Source: Pteria penguin (Eukaryota > Mollusca > Bivalvia > Pterioida > Pteriidae). From it: 64,000 nt of DNA. Within the stretch, counting starts at the first letter, position 1, and each line of letters opens with the position of its first letter. The notes beneath the pieces were generated by a model. It saw only the letters and a list, made by a program, of their open reading frames with translations. It did no database searches and was not told the origin of the DNA. The DNA lies in assembly GCA_035048485.1 (NCBI GenBank), contig CM068582.1, forward strand, positions 15,604,001 through 15,668,000. Reading direction: 5' to 3'. The position numbers were made by a program, and so were the translations under genes. This document shows positions 50,701 to 59,726 of this stretch, piece by piece.

Positions 50701-52224
50701 GACGGCCACATATTGTAAAAAGTGAAAGGTCTTCCCACAAGGAATAGACATGTGAAATATAAAAGCCCTATCACCTACATTTACAATGTTATGCCTCTTT
50801 TATTGAAAGTGGAATGGAACAGACGGAATGAATGACAGACAGACGGACAACCCAAACACTATATGCCCTCTTGGTCTATAAGACTGTGGGCATAAAAATG
50901 ATGAATTCCATAGGTAAAACACCTTAAAAGATTTTTCAAAAAGAGGGTGTCTTTTTAATGTAACCTCAAGTGAATCCTTTTGGATTGCAAATCAATAATC
51001 GATAATGAAATAAAACTGATTGCCCATCATAATTGCTTAACTGCTTAAGACACACACTCTGTATTGAACATACATAATATTCTTACGTTTATAGTACAGA
51101 TGTGATTGGTACTGCTTATCAGGACATCCTTTTGTATTATTTACATCACATGTAAATGGATGAATGATGGAACGAACAGAGTATATTGCAGGGCACTTTC
51201 CTGTAAAAGTCATTAGAAAGGACTTAAATACTAAATCTATAAAAAGTGCATTATTTAGTACAAGTTGATATATAAAGGACATGACAATGAAACATTAACA
51301 GTGATGAAGAAGTTTATACAGTTACATTATTACCAATGATTATGAATGTGGCAACGGCCTCATATCCTGGAACATCCATGGGCCATTTGCAGAATCAATG
51401 TCCCAACAATTAATTTGATATGTATGTACCATAAACAAGAATTTCAAACAAGAGGCCCATATCACTCACCTGAGCACAAATTGCTTATTTACAATAAAAT
51501 GACAGCTCATTTCAGTAGAAAATTTTGCTTTTTTTCTACAAGACTTTCTATAAGGTTTGGTGATATTTTGTGCAGTCGTTTCGAAGTGTCCAAAATGTGT
51601 CAACCAATCAGAGCCAATGGCGGCCATCTTGGGTTACGGATGGGCACGAAAAACCCAAACTTGGTAGAGTACCTTGAGTACTTACTTGCTATAAAGTTTG
51701 GTGAAATTCTGTGTAGTACTTCTGGAGAAGAAGTCGAAAATGCATCAACCAATCAGAGCCAATGGCGGCCATCTTGGATTACAGATAGGCATGAAAAACA
51801 CAAACTTGGTAGAGGAACTTGAGTACTTACTTCCTATGAAGTTTGGTGAAATTCTGTGTAGCCGTTCTGGAGAAGAAGTCGAAAATGCATCAACCAATCA
51901 GAGCCAATGGCGGCCATCTTGGATAACGGATCGGCACAAAAAACACAAACTTTGTAGAGGACCTTGAGTAGTTACTTCCTATGAGGTTTGGTGAAATTCT
52001 GTGCGGCGGTTCTGGAGAATAAGTCAAAAATGTGTCAACCAATCAGAGCCAATGGCAGCCATCTTGGATAACGGATCGGCACGAAAAACACAAACTTGGT
52101 AGAGGACCTTGAGTACTTACTTCCTATGAAGTTTGGTGAAATTCTGTGCAGCGGTTCTGGAGATGAAGTCGAAAATGTAGAAAAGCTAACGACGGACAGA
52201 CGACGGACGGTGATTGATCACAAT

Positions 52225-52257
<33 letters not shown>

Positions 52258-55200
52258 TAAAAAAACCCACCATTGATTACATGTATCAACAGTGTTTACT
52301 GTTTTGGTATACTTAAATTGACAACTAAAAAGTGGCTACAAACTGCAATATCAGGGAATAAACTTAACAGAAATTTTTACGAGCCATGTGGGCTCGTAAG
52401 ACTCAGAATCTACGGGCCCACACCAATCTTTATGAGTCCACACTAAAGCCGTTCAAAATTGCAAGAAAAACTAATCAATTTTTTTTCTGAATTTTTATCA
52501 TTACACAACAATTTCTCTCCAATTTTACTCCTTGAAGTAATCGTCCCGTTTTGTCGGCGATACATTTCGTTTCATGGGAACGGCGAAAAAAAAAAAACCT
52601 TCCTAAGTGGGCTTGTCGAGCCATAATTTAAAGGTCAAAAGAACAGTATTAACGAGAGTCGTTATTGGCTGATGGTGTAGGGAGAGAGGAATACTATTTC
52701 AGTGTATCAGGAGCTGTGATTGAATGAATTTATTTAATCTATCTATAAATAAAGATTGATTCTGCTGTAAAATCATGATTTTTCATCTCATTTCGCTAAT
52801 GTAGAAATTTTATAACCTAAAAAGGGGTGGTTGCAGTATATAGAGATAGATAGATAGATAGGTTGTTCACGTTTGAATTTTGGGGGGTGACCCCCTTCCA
52901 GCATGATTTTCTCAAAATTAAGGTGGATAACCTATGGTAAACTGTTAAAATTCTGATAGAGGACGGTCTGACAAACATTTTGATATATGGATTGTATATA
53001 ATTTCTATTGAAACGGTGAAGGTATGAGCCGACCGTTTCGATAGAAATTAGATTGTATATAGCTAAAATGCAGGATGTTGTGTAAATCTTGCTGGAAATT
53101 TGTTAATTTAACGAGACCTTCTGGTAAATGGAATTACTATGCTTTGACCTATATAAACAAACGTGAAACCCAAGGGCGTAGCCAGAGCGCAAATCATGTG
53201 TACGCACAAGAAAGGCAGGGGTTTGGGGGAAAAGAAAACGACCACCTCTCTCTCTCTCTCATGAGATACTATATTTTTGACAAAATGATGTGTACGCACG
53301 TGCGTATTTGGCGTAATGGTAGCTACGCCACTGAAACCAGATACTGCTAACTAACAAATAAAAAGAACATGTCCGAATTTGAAACATCTAGACGCTTAGT
53401 TCCGCTTACTCAGTGACGGAATAAGCGTCTAGATGATTCAGATTAGAATTCAACAAGGAAACGGCCGATTCGTCTTGCAGATTTTTTGTTCGCCACGTGG
53501 GCGAGTAGGAAGTGTTTCTTTGTCGTCCACAACAAATTTTACTCGTCTTGGGCGAGTGGGCGAGCGTTAAGTTTATTCCCTGATTATACATGTACATGTA
53601 AATTAAAAGGTTTTTTTTTCAGAAATGACAGTATTCAAATTCTGCTGTAGAATAGATAAACACAAATTGTCTGGGTATAATATGTGCTCATTTGCACAGA
53701 ACAAGTGATCCAGTATTGTGGATAACCTGTACTCATGTGCTTGCCAATGTGAGTAAAATTTGTATAGGGTGATTGAATATTGCAAACCTAGTGCCTACAT
53801 AGCAAATGACTTCTTCCCAGAAATGCTTCTTATTGTATAATGTTTTCAGAAGCAAAATCTAATATAAAGATTTGTCAAATTTATCTATCTCACCTTTGTA
53901 GTATGCAATAGTGAAGTCAACTGACTATCAACACCTTTGTTGCTTTACGTTTTAGACTCTATTTAATGATCATTGATGTAAATATTCCTCCAAGTTTTAA
54001 TAATAACTAATAGTTTTGATGTTCTTTTGTCTTTCCAATATGATAAATAAACTTAAGTAATCTATGAAAATTTAAATATTAATCTTTCGATTTAGCTGGC
54101 CATCATCATGAGGTGATTCATGGATGGGATAACTAAATAGTTACAAAATAAAAACCAAAAAATATTACTTTATCTACATTTTAAGTACAAATGAGTACTT
54201 GCTGTTACACACTCATGAATTTGATTCGTCCCTGCGTGAATATTTCAACAAAATTGTTGAATGAAATATTGTTTTACTTTTCAATGCAATAAACACATAG
54301 GTGTTTGAAAAGAATAGAAAACTGAAGAGTCAACAACAAGTGTAAACATGATCCTGAATGTTTACAAGCAATCGAATGCATGTTCAAGTGGCATGACTGA
54401 TATAGTATCAGTCTGAGTTCCCGATTTTATTAATGCACATCTATGGGACACGGCTGATAAGATTAATGCAACATTTAATGAGACAGCAGCACAGGGCGCC
54501 TGCTTATCCCAATCACAGGAGCAACACCTAACATTGCATAATATGTCTGTCACTTAAATTGAGGTTGGAAACATAAGCGCTGTGACCTTAACCTTGCAGA
54601 TATGACCTTGGTTTAATGTCAGTACACACCCTGGGGTCCTGGGCAACAATTCTGTGAAATATTATTCAAATCCATGCATGTTATTCAAATCCATGCATGC
54701 ATCAAAAAGTTGCTGCCCAGACAAGAATTTAAGTGACATGAGCACTGTGGACTTGACCTGACAGATATGACCTTGTTTCAAAATCATGACACACCCTTGG
54801 GTTCTGTGCAACAAGTCTGAAATATTATTCAAATCTGTGCAAGGGATAAAAAGTTAAGGCCTAGACAAAGATTTACCCACCCTGTACATAGTGACCTTGA
54901 CCTTGTAGTTATAACCTTGGCTCAAGATCATGACACAAGCTTGGAACCTTGGCAACAATAGCGTTTTTTTCTAAAGCAAAATAGCATGGCGCTGCGTCAA
55001 GCCCTTTTTATGCGGCGCCATGCCCTTTTTCTCAGCGCCATGCCCTTATTTTCCCTAAGTTATTATTACGTGCGACTAAAAAAGATCGATCTTCATTCAC
55101 GTAATATGAAACCCTAAAAAAAATCGATATTTACAGGGCAAGTATATTACGAATATCGCTTCGGACATGCCCTTTTCAACACTTTCCGCACATTACGTAA

Positions 55201-58200
55201 TTGTCTAAGTCAGCTGTTTGACTCGCTAAATATCAGCCTTAACCTGTGTACTGCACTGCCTGCTACTTTTCGGTTGTTAATTGGGGGGATTTTAATCATT
55301 GTTAACTTTAGATTTAAAATAGGCTACATCCATATACGAACAGGGTTTGACACTGTTGTCTGAATGCCGAAATAATAATTTTGCAGGCCAAATTCACATC
55401 CGTTTTCGGTCAGATATTAAAGAAAATTAAAAGCAATTATTCTAGGATTATACGAAAAGTAAAACATTAAATGAAAATTGACTGTAATTAATATGTCGTC
55501 TCTGAATATCTTATTTACATAGCCAGTAACGATCTCTTAGAAACTTCACTCATACAAACAAAAAACTACCCATTTTAAATGCATTTCTTAACAATATTTT
55601 ACTAATTTTCTCAATTTGACACCAAATATTTATGATCTACTGTCCACATTTCCTCTGATAATTTTGAACACTGTTGAGTAATTCCAGCGAAAATGATATT
55701 TCCGAATATCTTTTATCATTTGATACAACAATATCAACATAAGTAGTTGCAACAAGAGGAACAAAAAACTCACAAAGCGTATTTATACTATCAGACATGT
55801 CGTTTTTTTACGATCAAAGAACTGAACAATATAACTGATTATAAATCCTGACTTTTTAGTACTCTAGAGTCAATAGAATATTTACTATCTGTAAGTCAAT
55901 AAATGTGAATGAACATTAACCGTTATAAGTTATTACTATTACTTATGTACTTTGAACTGAGACGATCACTTGGGCCAGCAATTTATTTACAAAGATCGTC
56001 ACATAAGGCAGTCAAAAAAGTAACTAATAAGGTAAAGGGGACAGATACACTTTATATTTTCCGTTGATGCTTCCAGCAGTTTCCATTAAGATTCTGACTT
56101 TGAATCAATCACATCAATCACACTGCCTACATGTAACAGATCCAGGAATTTATTTGTGTAGGAAAATTGGGTGGATGGGGAGGCTGAGAGAACTTTTTGT
56201 TTTGTTAGTAGCAAATTGTTTTTCTTTATTTTCATCAAAATATTTGTCAGGTTAATTTAAAATTTATTTCATCCTAAAAAAAACAACTGCACATCAAATA
56301 CTTTAAGTAACTTATAAGTCCTTCTGCACATGCGTACATCTAGATCTAGATTTTCTTTAATGATATCATCTTTTCGGCTAAAATAATGACATGGACTCAT
56401 TCAGATATTTAAGTTAATATGTAAAAAATAATGATACTGTAAAGACTGTCTAAGGTACAATTATAAAACTTGCATTATCTCATTTTGCCAGTAATAGACA
56501 GAAGAAGCAGTGCTACTCTTGGAGAAGCTTAGATTAATTTACAAGAACATGAAACAGTATAAGTTTACAAATTTGGAATTAATGCAATAGTCAAAGCATA
56601 TAATGGTTGCAATGATTTAATTGTAACAGATATTAAGTTGTAGTTCCTACAACTGTGAAAAGGAATTTATTTTGAAGACAAGTTGGAAATAAAATTTTCA
56701 ACAAAAACAATGTTAAGTGTTGCAAATTACATCAAATTATCAATATCAAGAGGAATTATATTTTACATTTTCAAATATCATGTAAGTTAATAAAACAAAG
56801 AAATAATGCAATTTTAAACTAAATTTTTAAATATATTGGTGACAAAAGTCACTAAATTATGTGCCCTTTTTACCATATACCACGTTAAAAAGTGCCCTTT
56901 TGATGGAGAAATTTGTGTGCCCTTTTTGAATCCTAGATTTAACACTGAACAATTGTGCAAAATATTCAAACATAATAATTATATAGATTGATTTTCTTCT
57001 TTTTGTTTTTTTAGTATAAACCCTATCTTGATAAATATTTGTAGATCAAAAATAAAAAATCTTAAAGAAATCAACAGTAGTCTTGCACAAATAAAGCAGC
57101 ATGCATCAGAAATAACAATAAGGAAAATTAATTTGTGTTACTTACCTGATTCTATCCATATCCAAGCACCACAAAATTCAATATATTTCTCCCTGTCTGG
57201 ATAGTCGGGTACACAGTGATAAAACATACCAGCACTAGTATCACATGAAATCCTATGTATTGGTAAATTGAAGTTAAGCTCAGATTTGTTTCCGAGTTCA
57301 TTCTCATATATAACCTCACAATTTTTGTCAAATACTTCCGTTATGTCTGTTAATTGACCCCAGACTTGAACACTTAAACTGACAAACAACCACGCTGATG
57401 CAACTTTCCCCGTAATTCCTTTCATCATTTAAGCTGTTTTTACTTAGTGAATACTGGTATCTTGATATATGATCAATGTTCATATACTGCCAAAATCTGA
57501 CGCTTGATTTTGTGTAGATTGATCAACCTGAAATATAATTAACCCACTTTGAAACAGCTAATAAGCCACTTACTAGTGTAATTAACATCCCTAATTCAAA
57601 CTTCGCTTTAGTTGCATACCTTCAATTTTAGATTATCGAGAGTCAACTGTATTATGAATAAAGGAAAAAATCAATTAAAAAACTTACACTATTAATATAT
57701 TTAGTTAACATTAACATGAAACTTCTTGTTTGCTAAATAAGTTCCTTTCTGTTGATTCAGGTTGAGATGGGCATTCAAAGTTCCACCCAGACTACTGTAA
57801 GCTATAAATGCTTGTTCCTGATCAGCATCACCCCATGTGTGTTAACAAAGGCGATTATATAAATGTGATCATCTAAATGTTTTAAAGATGCAGATAGTTA
57901 TAGGTACAGATATTTCGATACGAAGAAGGCTCAGTACACAATTTTAAGATGGTTTGAATTTCAGCAAAAAAGTTGCTTTGGTTCATGTTCTGTTAGTTAA
58001 TAGTTTGTATCAGTAGATTTTATTTCTTATCTGGCAAGCTTTATTTGTGGCGAACATAATTTATTGAGGAAGAAAAACAGTCTGATCGTCAAAGTGTGCA
58101 AGAAGTTGAAGATAGTCTGATTGTTGAGAGAGAAATCTAGAGAGAATGACTGTGAGATGAACAGAGAGAAAGGATCTGTTAGAGGTTGAGATGAACAGAG

Positions 58201-59290
58201 AGAGGATCTGTTAGAGGTTGAGATGAACAGAGAAAAAGGATCTGTTAGAGGTTGAGATGAACAGAGAGAAAGGATCTGTTAGAGGTTGAGATGAACAGAG
58301 AGAGGATCTGTTAGAGGTTGAGATGAACAGAGAAAGGATCTGTTAGAGGTTGAGATGAACAGAGAGAAAGGATCTGTTAGAGGTTGAGATGAACAGAGAA
58401 AGGATCTGTTAGAGGTTGAGATGAACAGAAAGAGGATCTGTTAGAAGTTGAGCTGAACAGAGAGAGGATCTGTTAGAGGTTGAGATGGTTAGCAAGTCAG
58501 ATGATGAATGTGAGGCTGAGTCAGATCACAGGAATCGGTTGTTTGACAGAATTCAATGCAAAATCCTCAAATTTGAGCAAAATGAGAGTAGGAATGAGAG
58601 AGTGATGAGTGAGATTTTGTATGAAATTGAGGCAGAAAATGAAGTATGTAAAAATAAAATGTGAAACAGTTACACATGTATGAATTTCATCTGAAAAGAA
58701 TTTTTTAACTTCTGGTTCGACTGACAGATCTTCATTCAGGCTGCCAGATTGTATAAGTCTGTCAGTCAAAATGTCTGACAAGATTATTAAGTTTTCAACT
58801 GCTCTGTCATTGTGCTCGTTCTAGTTAGACTAATAATTTAAACAACTTGTGTAGAACTAGTCCGACAGAACTAGAAGCTTCTAGAGACTCTAGTTCTATT
58901 TTAAATGAGATAGTGGGTGCTTGAAGTTACATTATATCCATTTTTTCAGCCACATAGACTACACTCAATATACGTTCCTGGCTAATTAATTTGCCATAAA
59001 ATGATAATTCATATTGTATGAAATTTACCTTGTTCTCTACTGTACTATATATATAATAAGCATAAATTATGAAAACAAAACGAAAGTAGAAAAAAAAAAT
59101 TGTTGAAAATTTGAAATGTAGATCTATCTAGTATATCTGTACTGTACAGTAGATCTATATATCTATTAAAAGTCCTTTCTTACTTACCTCAATCATTATC
59201 TATAGGTTTCCTATTTTCATTTATTTTTTTTTTTTCAGTCAAACACAGCCGCATCATTTGATCGAAGTGGACTTCCTATTCACTAAAAAT
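38727..59290 (-). CDS. gene B: single-pass membrane protein with nSTAND3-like pseudo-NTPase
   Basis: Spliced model (minus): UTR about 59188-59290; coding 57146-57428, 51087-51200, 50044-50107, 49540-49677, 46964-47094, 46657-46695, 45643-46212, 38727-38776; total 1389 nt, 462 aa, phases consistent. Residues 1-24 signal peptide; 25-205 ectodomain with about 16 Cys; about 211-236 membrane span, then WRRHH; 257-446 nSTAND3-like domain. Walker A GKPGTGKK is at 282-289 with Lys in place of Ser/Thr; where the Walker B acids are expected it reads FLIIPHYWL; the sensor region reads VITATEKF without Arg. STAND proteins are NTP-driven switches that sense ligands; this one probably binds without normal hydrolysis or has become a scaffold. 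Weak points are the donor ACAC/GTGATT, donor GG/GTTTGT and the Cys exon, which has no copy in A. Not splicing at 46964 gives a 246-aa short form. Function as an immune receptor is inference. Confidence 0.72.
39205..39499 (+). mobile_element. SINE, full length, with TSD
   Basis: Head GTGGCCTAGTGGATAAGG and GGGTTCGACCCC (A and B boxes), then the common body. TSD AATGTCAGATT at 39194-39204 and AATCTCAGATT at 39500-39510. Copy A has one AATCTCAGATT at about 8320, an empty site. Confidence 0.93.
40888..40923. mobile_element. 36-bp palindromic element with 7-bp TSD
   Basis: CAGGGACGTACATATCT followed by its inverse ending ACGTCCCTG, one mismatch pair. ATTTAAG duplicated at 40881-40887 and 40924-40930. 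Related to 36031-36073. Confidence 0.8.
41030..41150 (+). repeat. G-run repeat (CAGTGGCGAATCCAGAATTT)
   Basis: Same kind of start as 25615 and 63898, followed by an 11-12 G run and a segment shared with 372-516. The reading frame through it is an artefact. Confidence 0.55.
42541..42909. mobile_element. 369-bp MITE with ~55-bp imperfect inverted ends
   Basis: Left TAAAACCATATCTTTATTCT...CCCATTGCGGATAAAGATCTGG is matched by CCAGATCTTTATCGGCAATG...GAATAAAGATATGGTTTTA on the right. TSD not resolved. Not present in copy A. Confidence 0.85.
43268..43488. mobile_element. 221-bp MITE with 35-bp inverted ends
   Basis: GGGTCCGGCGCCATAAACTG to TACTTAAGT is exactly inverted at the right (43454-43488). 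Possible 3-bp TSD CTG if the outer G is excluded. Copy A (about 9003) has the site without it. Confidence 0.88.
43490..45579. other. intron of gene B: duplicated repeats
   Basis: Aligns with 9005-11280 plus 11720-11840 in copy A, including a pearl/HINE-like element at 43950-44400 ending GATGGGCATATAAAAATG. No exon seen. Confidence 0.6.
45643..46212 (-). CDS. gene B nSTAND3-like exon
   Basis: 570 nt, acceptor CATTTTGTTTTCAG, donor AAGAG/GTAAGA, phase 1 to 1, open throughout. Order: QFQHRRAIKKASGYLKD, VVIMGKPGTGKKGLVEYL, IRTEYPHFNL, YFLIIPHYWLMDHGGLRGLN, KVITATEKFMQE, NCTIDLSDEFELTKKER, CRHYGFLHLIDLLFKE, NPKEFLR. This is the order of the nSTAND3 family, where a switch NTPase core is followed by an all-helical part. 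Walker A Ser/Thr, Walker B acids and sensor Arg appear replaced. Confidence 0.85.
46657..46695 (-). CDS. gene B linker exon (39 nt)
   Basis: Acceptor GATTGTATTGCAG, donor CTAG/GTATGT, encodes PVKEEDRIPLNKL in phase 1. Microexon conserved with A. Confidence 0.65.
46964..47094 (-). CDS. gene B transmembrane exon
   Basis: Acceptor CATTAATTTTGTAG; KQGSSGLPGYAIGLIVFGVI then A/I/V-rich span and LYWRRHHLT. Predicted donor ACAC/GTGATT is weak (no G at +5). Unspliced reading gives RDF and TAA at 46953-46955, identical to A. Confidence 0.75.
47607..47808 (+). pseudogene. LINE reverse-transcriptase fragment
   Basis: Reads WLIAFHPDKCRVLAVTTK, YILHNNTVELVSSSKYLCI, NHKWDNDIHDIT. This is the region downstream of the FADD box in Jockey/CR1-type RTs. 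Joined abruptly to a repeat at 47815. Stops outside this piece. Confidence 0.75.
47815..48130 (+). repeat. interspersed repeat also at 22710-23050
   Basis: See 22710-23050; the two are roughly 85-90 percent alike by eye. Confidence 0.7.
48631..48862. mobile_element. 232-bp GC-rich element with 27-bp inverted ends
   Basis: GTACAGTATATGCC and AAACAGTTCAT at the left match ATGAACTGTTT and GGCATATATCCAGTAC inverted at the right. Interior is purine-rich (GGGTGTACAGGG, GGGAGGAGGAGG). TSD not resolved. Confidence 0.7.
49540..49677 (-). CDS. gene B Cys-rich exon (not found in A)
   Basis: 138 nt, phase 2 to 2. Acceptor TTATTTATCAATGAG, donor GGTGG/GTATTC. Encodes WCKKCRLGCQYQADRHCLPC and SAKNMGIIYGIQFLYQPVPD, five Cys in 19 residues. 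It sits between exon 50044 and the membrane exon, and its phases fit both neighbours. Acceptor tract is weak. No equivalent between 16556 and 17100 in A. Confidence 0.5.
49870..50035 (+). mobile_element. Helitron-like 3' end, diverged
   Basis: CATAAATGGGAACACTGAGT...GACAATAGCTCACTTAAGCC then TTTAGCTCAGGTGAGGC: a diverged form of the end seen at 15759 and 52257; the CTAA is lost. Confidence 0.5.
50044..50107 (-). CDS. gene B third ectodomain exon
   Basis: Acceptor GTTCTTATTCACAG, donor CTGG/GTTTGT, 64 nt, phase 1 to 2. Encodes PGCFSTKKTANNKGTEKYST with one Cys. Confidence 0.65.
50412..50692 (-). mobile_element. SINE, full length, 14-bp TSD
   Basis: Minus-strand head GTGGCCTAGTGGATAAGG and common body. 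CAAGATCAGAAGGC (50398-50411) and CAAGATCAGACGGC (50693-50706) flank it. Inserted in a gene B intron. Confidence 0.93.
50707..50900 (+). repeat. pearl/HINE-like right end
   Basis: GAATGACAGACAGACGGAC, then ATATGCCCTCTTGGTC, a TAAGACTGTGGGCATAAAAATG end. Confidence 0.55.
51087..51200 (-). CDS. gene B second Cys exon
   Basis: 114 nt, acceptor AATGACTTTTACAG, donor AAAC/GTAAGA. KCPAIYSVRSIIHPFTCDVN, GCPDKQYQSHLYYK. Phase 1 to 1. Confidence 0.82.
51446..52257 (+). mobile_element. Helitron-like element with 4-5 tandem 145-bp units
   Basis: Left TCAAACAAGAGGCCCATATC and ACTCACCTGAGC; units of 145 bp (GAGCCAATGGCGGCCATCTT at 51611, 51756, 51901, 52046); right GACGGTGATTGATCACAATA, stem GAGCC-TTC-GGCTC, AGGTGAG, CTAA at 52257. 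TC start, hairpin and CTAA end fit Helitron termini. The long open frames across it come from the 145-bp repeat and are not a gene. Confidence 0.75.
53000..53050. mobile_element. 51-bp palindromic element with 10-bp TSD
   Basis: AATTTCTATTGAAACGGT and its near inverse ending GAAATTA; GATTGTATAT duplicated at 52990-52999 and 53051-53060. Same family as 62037-62097. Confidence 0.9.
53172..53331. mobile_element. hAT-type MITE
   Basis: AAGGGCGTAGCCAG and inverted GGTAGCTACGCCACTG ends, with GTACGCAC repeated inside in inverse orientation. Ends of the CAGTGGCGTAGC kind are typical of hAT. TSD unclear. Includes a short (CT)n. Confidence 0.65.
53385..53435. repeat. hairpin, 20-bp arms
   Basis: CATCTAGACGCTTAGTTCCG, loop CTTACTCAGTGA, then CGGAATAAGCGTCTAGATG. 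Weak similarity continues outwards; no TSD. Confidence 0.85.
53600..54960. other. intron of gene B
   Basis: Unrecognised AT-rich sequence to 54520, then pearl/HINE-like pieces (AACACCTAACATTGCATAAT, TGTGACCTTAACCTTGCAG, CACACCCTTGGGTTCTG). No exon seen. Confidence 0.5.
54961..56950. other. B-specific block bounded by TGCCCTTTTT motifs
   Basis: At 54990-55050 the words GGCGCCATGCCC and CCTTTTT repeat; at 56865-56930 TGTGCCCTTTTT occurs three times. No counterpart in A, so a mobile element is likely, but ends and class are not resolved. No coding frame. Confidence 0.4.
57146..57428 (-). CDS. gene B signal peptide and first Cys exon
   Basis: ATG at 57428; MMKGITGKVASAWLFVSLSV signal peptide, likely cut before QLTD. 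Cys at KNCEV, ISCDT, YHCVP and EFCGA match A. Donor ATCAG/GTAAGT. 283 nt, phase 1. Confidence 0.88.
57429..58153. other. 5' intron of gene B
   Basis: Aligns with 21802-22090 up to about 57615. Then unrecognised. The minus-strand acceptor AAAAACAG lies 6 bases before the ATG. Confidence 0.5.
58154..58481 (+). repeat. minisatellite, ten 32/34-bp units
   Basis: GAGATGAACAGAGAGAAAGG plus ATCTGTTAGAGGTT, ten times; units are 32 or 34 bp because of GA/AA slippage. Confidence 0.95.
58485..58664 (+). CDS. 59-aa ORF next to minisatellite, unknown
   Basis: MVSKSDDECEAESDHRNRLF and a highly charged, helix-prone rest with stop at 58662. Composition looks coding, and the minisatellite upstream can be read as charged residues in short frames. 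It could be a relic of a retroelement gag or of a coiled-coil gene. No family recognised; on the strand opposite gene B. Confidence 0.25.
   Translation: MVSKSDDECEAESDHRNRLFDRIQCKILKFEQNESRNERVMSEILYEIEAENEVCKNKM
59188..59290 (-). other. gene B 5' untranslated exon (predicted)
   Basis: GATAATGATTGAG/GTAAGTAAG is a consensus donor at 59187. Aligned with A at 25425. 5' limit estimated. Confidence 0.55.
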
Positions 59291-59336
59291 AGAAACGGTG
59301 TAGCGTGAAATCCGCCAGCACCGTGAAATTTGCCAA

Positions 59337-59348
59337 TGCGCATGCGCA
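59337..59348. promoter_or_regulatory. NRF-1-type palindrome TGCGCATGCGCA
   Basis: Perfect 12-bp palindrome matching the NRF-1 site (YGCGCAYGCGCR), about 50 bp upstream of the predicted first exon of gene B. A has only GCGC half sites (ATGCGC, 25514 and 25547). Confidence 0.5.
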
Positions 59349-59726
59349 AGCATCATATCGACCCCCATGAAATTTGCCAGTCAGGCTAGTTTAAAGTTGA
59401 TATATTCCTTTAAATTACGTTGATTGTGAATCATTTACTGCATATAGTATAAAGCAATCTAATACTGATTCAATCTGAGCACTGTCAAAAAATGACCGAG
59501 TATTAAAAATATTTTTTCTTAATGAAATGCTCAGACGTAAATGGCTGTTTCCGCACCAAGTTGTTTCGGTACCAATAAGTTGTTTCAGCAACTTATGTGT
59601 ATACATGTAAGCCTACGTTTCGATGTCTTGAATTATTTCGACACTAGCATGACTATGATGTTTATAAATTTGTATTATATATAGACGGTCAAGATACAGT
59701 GATCCCTAGGGTCGTTGACGTGTAAT

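Larger units (their letters stand above)
52351..53583. mobile_element. 1.2-kb element with perfect 18-bp inverted ends, nested insertions
   Basis: TCAGGGAATAAACTTAAC at the left and its inverse at 53566-53583. No transposase frame recognised. Carries 53000-53050, 53172-53331 and 53385-53435. TSD not resolved. Lies between two ectodomain exons of gene B. Confidence 0.7.
30500..59600. repeat. segmental duplication, copy B
   Basis: Direct-orientation counterpart of 2840-25566. It is about 6 kb longer, largely from insertions at 31159, 32650, 34286, 35567, 39205, 39677, 42541, 43268, 50412, 51446 and 52351. Confidence 0.85.

Noticed and set aside
51346..51967. Overlapping 158-aa and 89-aa ORFs with repeated NQSQWRPSWITDR
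   Set aside because: The peptide repeat is the 145-bp tandem unit of a mobile element read in frame; no protein family, and the unit is frame-shifted between copies.
53172..53331. An 8-bp TSD around the hAT-type MITE
   Set aside because: GTGAAACC and AAACCAGA share AAACC only in a shifted register, so I do not claim a TSD.
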